This document shows, piece by piece, positions 1 to 8,175 of a DNA stretch of 36,140 nucleotides. Under the pieces are notes generated by a model, which saw only the letters and a list, made by a program, of their open reading frames with translations, did not search any database and was not told the origin of the DNA. The stretch is from a virus, in the IMG/VR virus record IMGVR_UViG_3300009180_000011, positions 1-36,140 of that record; one strand, written 5' to 3'. Both the position numbers and the translations under genes were made by a program. Numbering within the stretch: the stretch's first letter is position 1; the number at the start of each line of letters is the position of its first letter.

Positions 1-702
1 GCTGACGCCATAGCGTACACGTATCAGCAAGAAGGTCATTCTTTCTATGTACTAACCTTCCCAACTGCCGGTACGACATGGGTATATGACGTGGCTACGC
101 AGATGTGGCATGAACGTGCTGGGTTTACCCAAGGTCAATTTACAAGACATCGTTCAAACTGTCAGATGACTTTTAATAATCTGACCATTGTAGGCGACTA
201 CCAAAACGGCAATTTGTACGCCTTAGACTTGGATGTTTACGATGATAGCGTTGCCGAGCAGAAATGGCTACGGTCATGGAGAGCGCTACCCCAAGATGCC
301 AACAATTTAAAACGTACTGTCCAACATACCTTGCAGTTAGATATTGAGTCTGGCGTAGGTCTTAACGCTTTCGATGCCAATTTAACTGCTGAATACATCA
401 CTACCGAAGATGGCAAACGACTGTTGGCTTCTAGTGATTTGCTAGTTACTAACATCCACCCGCCTAGTGCTGGGTTTAATCCTCAAGTTGTATTGCGTTT
501 CTCGGATGATGGCGGGCATACGTGGTCTAACGAACATTGGTCAAGTATGGGTAAATTAGGGCTATACGGCACCCGCGTGTTCTTTAGACGTTTAGGCATG
601 ACGCTCAAGTTACGCGACCGTGTCTATGAGGTATCAGGTACAGATCCAGTCAAGATAGCGATTATGGCTGCCGAGTTGCAACTAACTGGAACTAGAATGT
701 AA
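1..702 (+). CDS. P22 gp10-like tail accessory/DNA stabilization protein (3' part)
   Basis: This is the C-terminal 233 codons of a gene whose first 280 codons lie at 35198-36140. The frame is open from base 1 and joins exactly through the 103-bp repeated end, giving a 513-residue protein. The family (P22 gp10, packaged DNA stabilization protein) forms part of the neck below the portal and closes the head after packaging. The visible N-terminal part (see 35198-36140) has the family's opening pattern, with an early NLFPE-type segment and many aromatic beta-strand repeats, and this part continues in the same style. P22 gp10 is 472 residues, so the length is close. The stop overlaps the next start (TAATG). 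The assignment rests on remembered family patterns and on the gp4-like gene two genes upstream. An internal ATG lies at 102, but nothing suggests it is a true start. Confidence 0.8.
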   Translation, partial: ADAIAYTYQQEGHSFYVLTFPTAGTTWVYDVATQMWHERAGFTQGQFTRHRSNCQMTFNNLTIVGDYQNGNLYALDLDVYDDSVAEQKWLRSWRALPQDANNLKRTVQHTLQLDIESGVGLNAFDANLTAEYITTEDGKRLLASSDLLVTNIHPPSAGFNPQVVLRFSDDGGHTWSNEHWSSMGKLGLYGTRVFFRRLGMTLKLRDRVYEVSGTDPVKIAIMAAELQLTGTRM

Positions 703-893
703 TGAACATCACACAAATCCCATCCAATAAGGTTGAAGTGTTGCAAGGCGACACAGGGTTGATGTCAACCTATTGGTATCGGTTTTTCAATAACTTGTAC
801 ACAATTACGAATAATGGTGTGTCTGGCACATTCACATCGGCGGATGGTAAGGTGATTACCGTCACCAACGGCATCATTACGGAGATTAAGTAA
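702..893 (+). CDS. Small hypothetical virion-region protein (63 aa)
   Basis: A 63-residue protein translationally coupled to the gp10-like gene (its ATG shares a base with the upstream TAA). It contains the short motif STYWYRFFNNLY near the middle, which I recall from small proteins in many podovirus tail clusters. The C-terminal half is a predicted beta hairpin rich in V, T and G. There is no signal peptide or membrane segment. Its position between a neck protein and a cupin suggests a minor virion or assembly role, but the function is unknown. Confidence 0.75.
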   Translation: MNITQIPSNKVEVLQGDTGLMSTYWYRFFNNLYTITNNGVSGTFTSADGKVITVTNGIITEIK

Positions 894-895
894 CC

Positions 896-1360
896 ATGCA
901 AGTGACCATGACATTCGGCAAAGGGTTGTTACCTAATGTACCGTTACGTCAAAGGGTAGAAAACTTGCAACGTGAGATTTCTAAGCTGCCACAATATGAG
1001 CCTAAGACTACCCATACGTTTCATGCAGGGATGTATTGTCGTGAAGTATGGCGTCCAGCAGGTGTTTTAGTAGTCGGTAAAGTGCATAAAAAAGAACATT
1101 TCTATTTAATCGTATCAGGTACAGTAGCAATTACTACAGATGATGGGGTACAATTAGTTACTGGCCCACACTTGCTGTGTAGTACGCCTGGTACAAAACG
1201 TGCTGTGTATGCAGAAACAGACGCTTTATGTATGACTTTTCATGTTGTAGATGCTAAAACAATTGAAGATGCAGAAGCTGAATTAGTTGAAACAGACGAG
1301 AACAGTATGTTTACAATCGGCAACACTATTAAAGATAAACAAGTAGAGGTAACACTATGA
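896..1360 (+). CDS. Cupin-fold protein
   Basis: A 154-residue protein with a single RmlC-like cupin barrel at about residues 45-125. The first cupin motif is seen as HKKEHFYLIVSGTVAI and the second as PGTKRAVYAETDALCMTFH. Histidines that could bind a metal are present in both motifs, but the usual glutamate of motif 1 is not obvious, so metal binding is uncertain. Known cupins of this small kind include dioxygenases, isomerases and non-enzymatic structural barrels. It sits in the tail/ejection gene cluster with 2 bp to the upstream gene and a 4-bp ATGA overlap with the next one, so it is made with virion proteins. Its substrate, if any, is unknown. Confidence 0.8.
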   Translation: MQVTMTFGKGLLPNVPLRQRVENLQREISKLPQYEPKTTHTFHAGMYCREVWRPAGVLVVGKVHKKEHFYLIVSGTVAITTDDGVQLVTGPHLLCSTPGTKRAVYAETDALCMTFHVVDAKTIEDAEAELVETDENSMFTIGNTIKDKQVEVTL

Positions 1361-2133
1361 CTTTTTGGGTAGCAGGAGCCACATTAGGTAGCGCCGTAAT
1401 TGGTGGAATAGCGTCTAATTCTGCCGCTAGTAAACAAGCACAAGCGGCGCGTGAAGCTACGGCGGCGCAACAACAAGCCCTTAATCAACAGATTGAATTA
1501 AACAAACCTTTCTACGACACAGGTGTAAACGCCTTAAATAAGTTATCTACGCAAGCCCCCTACACAGTAGACGCGTTTAATTATCAAGCTGACCCAGGTT
1601 ATGCGTTTCGATTTAATGAAGGCATGAAAGGTTTGAACGCTAATGCCGCCGCTAGAGGTGGCTTAATCTCTGGCAACGCCTTACGTGCTGCGACCAACTA
1701 TGGTCAAGAAGCAGGATCACAAGAATATGGCAACGCTTACAATCGTTACTTGCAAAACAACGCACAGAAATTACAGGCTTACAATACAAATACTGGTTTG
1801 CAACAAAACCTTGCAAGTATGGGTCAAGCATCTGCGAATAACCAAGCAGGCGCAGCAGGCGCGTTTGGTAACTCAGCAGCAGGTAATATTATAGGCGCAG
1901 GTAACGCAAGTGCAGCAGGTATGGTAGGTGGTGCTAACGCAGTAACAAGCGGGTTAGGAACTTACCTAAACTACAATCAGAATCAGAATATGATTAACGC
2001 GCTTAACAACCGGTCTTCATACGCTAATTTATCAAATCAATACGGCGCAGGTAATGTATATGGTGGGGGGAATATGAACCCAGTCTATACTCCCCCTTCA
2101 GTAGCCGAATACGCGCTTAATAATACATATTAA
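1357..2133 (+). CDS. DNA transfer/ejection protein (P22 gp7-like)
   Basis: A 258-residue protein resembling the 'DNA transfer protein' family to which P22 gp7 belongs. These internal head proteins leave the virion first and help build the channel for DNA across the cell envelope. Residues 1-20 are hydrophobic (VAGATLGSAVIGGIAS), followed by an Ala/Gln-rich helix. The block at 50-140 has the family pattern YDTG...DPGYAFRFNEG...ARGGLISGNALRA...EYGNAYNRYL. The C-terminal third is Gly/Ala/Asn-rich and low in complexity. The ATG overlaps the cupin stop, with a GAGG ribosome site upstream. It is followed by two long helical proteins, matching the three-protein ejection clusters of P22-like phages. 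Confidence 0.82.
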   Translation: MTFWVAGATLGSAVIGGIASNSAASKQAQAAREATAAQQQALNQQIELNKPFYDTGVNALNKLSTQAPYTVDAFNYQADPGYAFRFNEGMKGLNANAAARGGLISGNALRAATNYGQEAGSQEYGNAYNRYLQNNAQKLQAYNTNTGLQQNLASMGQASANNQAGAAGAFGNSAAGNIIGAGNASAAGMVGGANAVTSGLGTYLNYNQNQNMINALNNRSSYANLSNQYGAGNVYGGGNMNPVYTPPSVAEYALNNTY

Positions 2134-2142
2134 GGATTAATT

Positions 2143-3390
2143 ATGGCTACTATTGATTCCAACATCGCATTAGGGGTTAAACCCATTCAAGTTGAAAATC
2201 CAATGAATCAGTATGCGGCGTTGTCGCAGATTCAAAACGCACAAAATCAAAACATGGCGGCGCAGAACCAAAACGCATTGGCGCAGTATCAATTGTCTGC
2301 GGCTAAACGTGGGGATGAAAAAGTAAATTTTCTTAATCGCGCTTTTGCAGAAAATACTGACCCAACGACAGGTAAAGTTAACTATGCGGGAGTGCATAGT
2401 ATGGTTGCAAAAGGTGGGTTTGGATCTGAACTTCCTGCGTTAGTAAAAACACAACAAGCCGAACAAAAAGAAGCTGGGGCAATTGAAAAGCAAAATATTG
2501 AAGTAGAAGGGCTTAAATTTGAACAAAAAATAAAAAAAATGAACAAAGCCATTACGGATATTATTAATTTAAATACCCCGCAAGAAGCAATTGCGGGGGT
2601 TGAAAGACATTTAGCTAATGGTGACATTGATCAAGTAAAAGCAGACCAACTTAAACAATCTATTGCGCGAGAACCTGATTTTAGAAAATGGCAAAAAAAT
2701 ACCGCAATGAATATTTTAGATGTAAAAGATAGATTTGAAGTTGATCATAAAAATAGAATAGCGGCAACTGGCGAAAAGAACGCTACTACTAGCGCTGGGC
2801 AATTAGTATTAGCGCGAGATAAATATAACTTTGAAACTAACCCAGAAGCACAAGCTAACATGGCTAAAGTTAAAAAAGGTGGTGAATTAGCGGCTACTGA
2901 AGAAGTATCAAGAGTTAAAGATATTCAAGGCGCTAGAAAAGTTCTTGAAACTATTGGTTTTAATCCTATAAGTGGTGAAGATAAAGTTAGAAACTTAATT
3001 AAAAAATCTACCGGTAGTTACGGCGGCGCTTCAGTTGACTTTTTAGGTAGGATAATTGGCGAATCTACAGAAGGTGCAGATGCTATTGGTCAATTAAAAA
3101 CTTTTGAAACTAAAGTAGCAACTGATTTACTTGGTGGTAAATTAGGCGCGGGTATTTCCAATGATGATCGTAAATTTATTATGGCGGGGTTAGGTGAAAT
3201 TTCAGATAATACTTTACCTAGAGATACACGCGAACTAGCCTGGAGTCAAGTTGTTGATCGTATGCGTAAAGTTGGGTTGATGGATTTACCTTCAGACGCA
3301 AAACCAACACCAACACCAACAAATCCAAAACCAAATAAATCTGGTGGTATTGCCCCACCGTCTGGTTACGTAGTAGATAAAACACCATAA
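2143..3390 (+). CDS. Putative internal virion/ejection protein (415 aa)
   Basis: A 415-residue, mostly alpha-helical, charged protein with no membrane segment. The N-terminal 60 residues are rich in N, Q and A (a coiled-coil-like stretch of repeated AQNQN), and there is a lysine/glutamate-rich helix at about 105-190. The last 40 residues are Pro/Thr-rich (KPTPTPTNPKPNKSGG) and probably flexible. A good AAGGA ribosome site precedes the ATG. By position between the gp7-like gene and the very long 841-residue gene it is a candidate equivalent of P22 gp20. This is an inference from order and composition, since I do not recognise the sequence itself. Confidence 0.65.
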   Translation: MATIDSNIALGVKPIQVENPMNQYAALSQIQNAQNQNMAAQNQNALAQYQLSAAKRGDEKVNFLNRAFAENTDPTTGKVNYAGVHSMVAKGGFGSELPALVKTQQAEQKEAGAIEKQNIEVEGLKFEQKIKKMNKAITDIINLNTPQEAIAGVERHLANGDIDQVKADQLKQSIAREPDFRKWQKNTAMNILDVKDRFEVDHKNRIAATGEKNATTSAGQLVLARDKYNFETNPEAQANMAKVKKGGELAATEEVSRVKDIQGARKVLETIGFNPISGEDKVRNLIKKSTGSYGGASVDFLGRIIGESTEGADAIGQLKTFETKVATDLLGGKLGAGISNDDRKFIMAGLGEISDNTLPRDTRELAWSQVVDRMRKVGLMDLPSDAKPTPTPTNPKPNKSGGIAPPSGYVVDKTP

Positions 3391-3401
3391 TAAGGGTTAC
3401 T

Positions 3402-5927
3402 ATGCCAATTCAAACAGCTACTAACCCTAAAACTGGCGAACGTGTTGCCTTAATAGGTGATTCTTGGCAACCTGTTTTACAATCTGCAACTAATAAAGAC
3501 ACAGGCGCTAAAGCCTATTTAGTTGGGGATAAATGGTTGTCTGACACACCAACAACTGAAGCTCCACCTAAACGTCAAAACGTAGGCGCTGAAAAAGGTA
3601 ATATGTTTACGCAAGGCGTTGAGGATATGCAGTACGATCCAATGTCCGGCCTGCCGCTAAATACCGCTGGGTATGATTCAGCGCCAACAGGTGCTACAGG
3701 GGTTGCGGCTAAAGCATTAACAACAATGGCAGGCGTACCTATTAACTACGCAATGGGCGCGGCATCAATACCTTTAAACGTAGCCAATTTAGCTAGTAAA
3801 GTAACAGGTGTTGGTCAACCCGCAACAACAATGTCTAGCATGATAACTGGTCAAAAACCACTATCTATGACTGAACAAGCGTTACAAGCTAAAAATCAGA
3901 TTGTGCAAGGTGTTAATCAACAAAGTTATGCGCCAGTAACTAAAACGGCTGCGTTTGCTGGCGAGGTATTTAACCCAGTAACGCTAGCGGTACCCGGCGC
4001 GTTAGGCAGCGCGGTAACTAAAATTAGTTCTGTAAATCCTGCATTGGCTAAGTTTGCTGCGCCAATTGCTGAATCATTAGCGTCAAGTGGCTTTAAAACA
4101 GGAATTGTACCAACTAACGCGTTACAAAAAATATTAAATTTAAGTGTGCAAGGTGCAGGCGGTGCCGGTACAAGCGTAGTTACAAATATGTTAATTAGTC
4201 CTGAGCAATCTAATACTACAGCAGGCGCTATAGGTGCTGCCGTGCCTATTGCAGTTCCACCGGTTGCAAAAGGTATTGCTATTGCCGCAGGTAAAGTTTG
4301 GGATTTAGCTACTAATCAAGCTGCTAAAGTTGAAGCAGGTAAAATTGCTCGTAAAATGGCTGGTGATACAATTAATGAGATTCGTGCAGCCAATGGCATA
4401 GCACCAATGGATATAGACGCGGCACAAGCAGCGTATGGTATTCAAAATGACGTATGGCAAGCGTTTCTTGATGTTGTTAAAGGTAAAGATACTAAAGCAG
4501 TATTTAGTGGGCTAAAAACCAAACAAGCGCAAGATCAATTTAATATGTTAGCAAATATGGCTAGAGGTGCTACCGAAGCAGAAGCAAAAACTAGCCGTGA
4601 AGTAGCAAATAAAACATTAAATAATTTAACTACACGTGGTCGTGAAGAAAATATGTTAAACGCTAATCTTGGTAAGGAAGTTATGGTTCCTTTACAACAA
4701 GAAGCCGATTTAGCTAGACAAGCCGCAGCTGCTAATGTAGAAAAAGTGCGCCGGTTAAGTAACCCACAAGTAACAATAGAACCCCTTAATATTACACCTA
4801 AGCTAATAGATAACGCAGGTGTTAACGCACCGGGCGTGCAAGCAAGAGCAATTAACCCTGTGCCAACTAATTTGGCTACTGACGCTAATTTAACTAATTT
4901 AGCTAATAGAGCAGATGAAGTAGCTAATAAAGCCGCCGCAGAATCATTAACGCAAGGCGAAATTGCAAGAAATGCTGAAGCTAAATTAGCTGATTTAACT
5001 GCTAAAGGAATACAACCTTTAGATGTTAGTGTTATTACTAAAAAATTAAGTGAGTTTGCAAATCAAGTAGGCACAAGGGCAGACCCAATACAAGTAAGTG
5101 TATTAAATAATCTTAACCAACATATTAAAAATGTGGCTAAGACTGGTGGTGGAATTATGGATGTTAACGATTTATACCAAATTCGTAAAACTGGTCTTAA
5201 CGACGCTATTGAAAAAGAATTAAGATCTAATGGGCTTGATCCTAGTACGCAAAGTAAACGCATAGCAGATATGCTAACGCAAATTCGCCCTCTAATTGAT
5301 GATGCTATTGAAAAAGCTGGAGGTAAAACATGGCGTGATTATTTAGCTACCCATTCAGCCGGATTAAAGCAAATTGAACAAATGGAAATGGCGGATAAGT
5401 TAAGAAACTTATACACGACAGATAAGAATACTTTTGTTAAATTGGTTGAAGGTAATGACACAAAAGCAGTTCAAGACATATTTGGACCAGGCAATTACGA
5501 TATTGCGATGCAAATGTCTGAAAAAATAAAACCTTTACTAAAAATTAAAGATGAAATTGTACGCGATGCAAAAATTAAAGAACAGATTAATACTGCTCGC
5601 CGTGCATTAGGTTTTAAAGAAAATAGTTGGGCAGAAAAAATTCCTGGTTTCGTAGGGTTAGAAACTGCCGTTGCTAAAAAATTAATCCAAACTATTGAAG
5701 GTAAAATTAACGACAAAGCAATGCAAGTGTTAATTAAAGGTGCGGAATCAGGTAAAAGTATGAATGAAATATTAAATACTTTACCTGCATCCGAAAGGAC
5801 TAAATTTTTAAACGTGTTAAATGATAGTAAAGAATGGTCGCCTTTAGTCGGTACTGCCATAAATCGTGCAACAAACAGAAACAAATTAGCACCAGAACAA
5901 ATTAATCAAAATGCCCTTGCGAGATAA
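3402..5927 (+). CDS. Large putative ejection protein (841 aa)
   Basis: An 841-residue protein, long and helical, the last and largest of the ejection cluster and a positional equivalent of P22 gp16. Residues 5-22 and 28-45 are a tandem repeat (TATNPKTGERVALIGDSW and SATNKDTGAKAYLVGDKW), which looks like two copies of a small beta module. Weakly hydrophobic Ala/Val-rich stretches lie at about 110-140 and 280-300 and could contact membranes. The rest is charged helix with coiled-coil character, rich in N, K and A. No lytic transglycosylase or peptidase motif is evident, which is worth noting because many large ejection proteins carry one. Its end overlaps the 5911 ATG, but the next gene probably starts at 5929, just after the stop. 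Confidence 0.65.
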   Translation: MPIQTATNPKTGERVALIGDSWQPVLQSATNKDTGAKAYLVGDKWLSDTPTTEAPPKRQNVGAEKGNMFTQGVEDMQYDPMSGLPLNTAGYDSAPTGATGVAAKALTTMAGVPINYAMGAASIPLNVANLASKVTGVGQPATTMSSMITGQKPLSMTEQALQAKNQIVQGVNQQSYAPVTKTAAFAGEVFNPVTLAVPGALGSAVTKISSVNPALAKFAAPIAESLASSGFKTGIVPTNALQKILNLSVQGAGGAGTSVVTNMLISPEQSNTTAGAIGAAVPIAVPPVAKGIAIAAGKVWDLATNQAAKVEAGKIARKMAGDTINEIRAANGIAPMDIDAAQAAYGIQNDVWQAFLDVVKGKDTKAVFSGLKTKQAQDQFNMLANMARGATEAEAKTSREVANKTLNNLTTRGREENMLNANLGKEVMVPLQQEADLARQAAAANVEKVRRLSNPQVTIEPLNITPKLIDNAGVNAPGVQARAINPVPTNLATDANLTNLANRADEVANKAAAESLTQGEIARNAEAKLADLTAKGIQPLDVSVITKKLSEFANQVGTRADPIQVSVLNNLNQHIKNVAKTGGGIMDVNDLYQIRKTGLNDAIEKELRSNGLDPSTQSKRIADMLTQIRPLIDDAIEKAGGKTWRDYLATHSAGLKQIEQMEMADKLRNLYTTDKNTFVKLVEGNDTKAVQDIFGPGNYDIAMQMSEKIKPLLKIKDEIVRDAKIKEQINTARRALGFKENSWAEKIPGFVGLETAVAKKLIQTIEGKINDKAMQVLIKGAESGKSMNEILNTLPASERTKFLNVLNDSKEWSPLVGTAINRATNRNKLAPEQINQNALAR

Positions 5928-5928
5928 C

Positions 5929-6162
5929 ATGGAAAATCAGTCATTATTTAATATTGTAGTTGTTGCAGTTCTTGCTTGTGTCGGATGGTTTGCGCGTCAG
6001 TTATGGGATGCGATTCAAAGTCTTAAAAATGACCTCAAAGAGATTGAAGTGGATTTACCTACGCAATACGTGCGCAAGGTGGACATTGAATCAAGGTTTG
6101 ATAAACTAGAATCCATCTTAGAAAAGATTTTTGACCGATTAGACAGAAAGGCTGACAAATGA
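5929..6162 (+). CDS. Single-TM membrane protein with coiled coil, lysis region
   Basis: A 77-residue protein starting MENQSLFNIVVV. Residues 8-22 form one membrane helix, and the remainder is a charged amphipathic helix (KNDLKEIEVDL...RFDKLESILEKIFDRLDRKADK) likely to be a coiled coil. I chose the ATG at 5929, one base after the upstream stop and preceded by GAGAT, over the in-frame ATG at 5911 that lies inside the previous gene. Its place just before a holin and an endolysin suggests a holin-related or spanin-like inner-membrane part, but there is no lipobox partner to support a spanin. It overlaps the holin start by ATGA. Confidence 0.65.
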   Translation: MENQSLFNIVVVAVLACVGWFARQLWDAIQSLKNDLKEIEVDLPTQYVRKVDIESRFDKLESILEKIFDRLDRKADK

Positions 6163-6566
6163 GTTTAGACCCTATTAGCGCAGCACTTGACCTTGGCAAC
6201 ACGCTCATCACACGTATTTTCCCCGACCCAGCACAAGCATCCCAAGCAAAACTCGAACTTCTAAAGTTACAACAGTCTGGCGAACTTGCTTCTATGACCG
6301 CGCAGACTGACATCAATAAAGCAGAAGCGACCAACTCCTCCCTATTCGTGTCAGGCTGGCGCCCAGCAGTCGGTTGGGTATGCGCCTTAGCCTTAGCCTA
6401 TCAATATCTTTTAAGACCGTTAGCTGGCACGATTGCTAGTATTGCAGGTGTTACTATTCCACCATTACCAGGCTTGGATGATAATCTTTGGCAACTGCTC
6501 ATGGGAATGCTCGGCATGGGTGGTCTAAGAACATTTGAGAAACTTCAAGGGGTAGCCGCTAAATGA
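6159..6566 (+). CDS. Holin, 3-TM gene-transfer-release type
   Basis: A 135-residue membrane protein matching the pattern of the family 'holin of 3TMs, for gene-transfer release' (GTA_holin_3TM). An amphipathic N-terminal helix (about 1-50, rich in A, L and Q) is followed by the family's hallmark SGWRPAVGWVCALALAYQYLLRPL at about 65-90, then a short hydrophobic segment, then a Gly/Met-rich third segment (LLMGMLGMGGLRTFEK). It would oligomerise in the inner membrane and release the endolysin at the end of infection. It overlaps both neighbours by 4 bp (ATGA), so the lysis genes are translationally coupled. Confidence 0.85.
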   Translation: MSLDPISAALDLGNTLITRIFPDPAQASQAKLELLKLQQSGELASMTAQTDINKAEATNSSLFVSGWRPAVGWVCALALAYQYLLRPLAGTIASIAGVTIPPLPGLDDNLWQLLMGMLGMGGLRTFEKLQGVAAK

Positions 6567-6793
6567 TATCCAAAGAAAATGTCGGTGGTTTTGTAACTGT
6601 ATGCGTAACAATTACGCTTTGCATTGTAATTATCGGCATGGTCGGTGCTTTATTACTAGGATTATTTGATAGAAGTATTGATAACTCCAAAATATTTGAA
6701 GCAATCACCCCTGCGTTCCAAACGATTATTGGGGGATTCATTGGTTTAATTACCGGAATTAAGATAGGACATGACGATGCCAAACTTGACTGA
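6563..6793 (+). CDS. Small two-TM membrane protein
   Basis: A 76-residue protein with two clear membrane helices, about 10-35 (VTVCVTITLCIVIIGMVGAL) and 48-66 (IIGGFIGLITGI), joined by a short polar turn (FDRSIDNSKIFE). It is coupled to the holin gene by ATGA and overlaps the endolysin start. Between a holin and an endolysin it could be a second holin, an antiholin or another lysis-timing factor. I do not recognise a named family. Confidence 0.7.
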   Translation: MISKENVGGFVTVCVTITLCIVIIGMVGALLLGLFDRSIDNSKIFEAITPAFQTIIGGFIGLITGIKIGHDDAKLD

Positions 6794-7208
6794 ACACTTC
6801 ACGCTAGAAGAACTTACGCATACCGACCACCGCCAGTTTGACAATACCCCAAACGACGCAGAACTTGCTAATCTACAACGATTAGCCGAATTTCTTGAAA
6901 AAGTAAAAATGGTACTGCGTGGCAAACCCATTATGATTAACTCAGCGTTCCGGTCTAAGCAAGTGAATGACGCGGTTGGTAGTAAAGACTCAAGTCAGCA
7001 TCGTGTAGGCTGTGCGGCTGACATCCGTGTGCCTGGTATGAAGCCGAATGAGGTAGTGCAAGCGCTCATGGCGTCTGGGTTAGAGTATGATCAGATTATT
7101 AGGGAATTTGACAGTTGGACCCATATCTCCATCCCTAACGACCCCAACGGTAAGCCACGCAAGCAAGCGTTAATCATCGACCGAGCTGGGACTAGGGTCT
7201 ACGCGTAA
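6777..7208 (+). CDS. Endolysin, M15-family peptidase
   Basis: A 143-residue zinc peptidase of the M15 (Peptidase_M15_3) type, which cleaves peptide bonds in peptidoglycan cross-links or stems. The metal motif is visible as SSQHRVGCAADIRV (H and D ligands), and the third ligand and catalytic region as WTHISI. An N-terminal FTLEELTHTDHR segment is typical of the family. I place the start at 6777, with AGGA at 6766-6769 seven bases upstream; the ATG at 6771 is too close to it. There is no signal peptide, so export depends on the holin. The 3' end overlaps the last gene of the opposing early operon (7170-7319). Confidence 0.88.
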   Translation: MPNLTEHFTLEELTHTDHRQFDNTPNDAELANLQRLAEFLEKVKMVLRGKPIMINSAFRSKQVNDAVGSKDSSQHRVGCAADIRVPGMKPNEVVQALMASGLEYDQIIREFDSWTHISIPNDPNGKPRKQALIIDRAGTRVYA

Positions 7209-7319
7209 TTCGCTTGGTGCTTTCCAACCTATTCTTTTAAAAGTTTCAAGAATGTTAGTGCGGCTTGCTCTGACATACGCCCAAGCGGGGTTTTTCCATC
7301 CGGGTTTATAGTTGTTCAT
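7170..7319 (-). CDS. Small hypothetical protein (49 aa), end of early operon
   Basis: A 49-residue basic, aromatic protein starting MNNYKPGWKNPAWAYVRASR and continuing to an FKRIGWKAP segment. An excellent AAGGA ribosome site lies 6-7 bases before the ATG. The 3' end overlaps the convergent endolysin gene by 39 bp, and the 5' end overlaps the 58-residue gene. The W/Y/K/R-rich composition suggests nucleic-acid or protein binding, but the function is unknown. It is real by ribosome site and operon fit rather than by recognised homology. Confidence 0.5.
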   Translation of the reverse strand: MNNYKPGWKNPAWAYVRASRTNILETFKRIGWKAPSELRVDPSPSSVDD

Positions 7320-7482
7320 TAGTTGTCCTTGTGTTGATGTGTCGGTAGGCTTTAATCGCCGCCTTCAAGTCTTGTTGTAGCGCATCAATACGACACGCAT
7401 CATCTATCAGATGGTTGTAAGAATCCTTAGCAAACTGCACTAAGTTGTCATGCGACCAACTTTCAAAATCAGGATTAATCAC
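7306..7482 (-). CDS. Small helical protein (58 aa), GTG start
   Basis: A 58-residue protein read from a GTG that overlaps the upstream TGA (GTGA), so it is translationally coupled. The sequence begins (M)INPDFESWSHDNLVQFAK and is predicted entirely helical, with a charged heptad-like centre (DALQQDLKAAIKAYRHI). Function unknown. The start is the only one consistent with the coupling, and no ATG is available in frame. Confidence 0.45.
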   Translation of the reverse strand: MINPDFESWSHDNLVQFAKDSYNHLIDDACRIDALQQDLKAAIKAYRHINTRTTNEQL

Positions 7483-7673
7483 GGTGCCACCGCTTCTTTC
7501 ATTATCTCGATACGCTCACGGCTTACACGCAAGGTGTTGTAACGCATGTGAAGGCGTTCTAGAATAGACGCGCGTCTAGGCCCTTGCCTTTCAGCGTTGA
7601 GCATCTCCAACACTTCCTGCTCAGTCAGTTGATTTAATGTTACTAGTAATTGTCGCCAGCTTAAAGGTTTCAT
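7479..7673 (-). CDS. Small conserved phage protein (64 aa)
   Basis: A 64-residue helical basic protein starting MKPLSWRQLLVTLNQLTEQE. The pattern LTEQEVLEMLNAERQ...RRASILERLHMRYNTLR resembles small proteins I recall from proteobacterial phages, typically next to other early genes. No enzyme motif is seen. It overlaps the upstream coiled-coil gene by 53 bp in another frame and shares GTGA with the downstream gene. Function unknown. Confidence 0.65.
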   Translation of the reverse strand: MKPLSWRQLLVTLNQLTEQEVLEMLNAERQGPRRASILERLHMRYNTLRVSRERIEIMKEAVAP

Positions 7674-7815
7674 CTTCTATCTTTCTATTTAAAATTTCAA
7701 TTTCATCTATGGTTTTAATTAACGCACGTGACACAATGTTAAACTCACGCTGTCTAATTTTTAGTGTTGCTTTCGCAGCCTTTAGCTTGGCTTTGTACTG
7801 ATCTACTCGCTTCAT
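7621..7815 (-). CDS. Small coiled-coil protein (64 aa)
   Basis: A 64-residue Lys-rich protein starting MKRVDQYKAKLKAAKATLK, nearly all amphipathic helix with a likely coiled coil at about 20-55. A strong ribosome site (AGAAAGGA) precedes the ATG. It overlaps the 49-residue membrane-protein frame upstream (7754-7903) by 62 bp and the next gene by 53 bp, so part of this region is coding in two frames. Function unknown. Confidence 0.6.
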   Translation of the reverse strand: MKRVDQYKAKLKAAKATLKIRQREFNIVSRALIKTIDEIEILNRKIEDETFKLATITSNIKSTD

Positions 7816-7903
7816 GGGCTTCCTTTCTAGTCTGTTCGGTTAAAAAAATGGTTAAAGTACAAATAAAAAATGCTACTAAAAACCCAAAAAATATTAATTT
7901 CAT
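7754..7903 (-). CDS. Putative small membrane protein (49 aa)
   Basis: A 49-residue frame starting MKLIFFGFLVAFFICTLTIF: a 20-residue membrane helix right after the first Lys, then a polar tail ending with KGCESNTKN. Its ATG overlaps the upstream stop as ATGA, which argues for translation. Its second half overlaps the 64-residue coiled-coil gene in another frame, which lowers confidence. It could act on the cell envelope early in infection, but nothing identifies a function. Confidence 0.4.
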   Translation of the reverse strand: MKLIFFGFLVAFFICTLTIFLTEQTRKEAHEASRSVQSQAKGCESNTKN

Positions 7904-8175
7904 AATTTACCTTTTGCTTTTAAATATGCTTCTGAATGTCCACCTTGACAAGTGCAATCTTCTAATTCAGTTTTTAAAGTTTTAATATCATCAATTGACG
8001 CAATTAATTTTTCACGCAAATATTCAATATTTATATCTTTATCACGCAACATATTGTGATAGCGTTCAATTTCTTCTGCTTGTTTGCGTAGCATAATGAC
8101 AGATTGCTTTGCTGTTTCATATTGATTATAAGAAGCATTATTTTCAATCCAATCTGCTAATTCATTTACATTCAT
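7900..8175 (-). CDS. Coiled-coil hypothetical protein (91 aa)
   Basis: A 91-residue protein starting MNVNELADWIENN. Residues 20-75 are a long charged helix with heptad spacing (QAEEIERYHNMLRDKD...LREKLIASIDDIKTLKTELED), followed by a short tail with CTCQGGH. The N-terminus is a form I recall from small phage early proteins. The ATG overlaps the upstream stop, and the ribosome region lies inside a 17-bp sequence (8178-8194) that recurs before the next gene up. Function unknown. Confidence 0.65.
   Translation of the reverse strand: MNVNELADWIENNASYNQYETAKQSVIMLRKQAEEIERYHNMLRDKDINIEYLREKLIASIDDIKTLKTELEDCTCQGGHSEAYLKAKGKL

Noticed and set aside
3301-3345. ACCAACACC-type short DNA repeat
   Set aside because: It is coding for a Pro/Thr-rich flexible tail, so it reflects protein low complexity.
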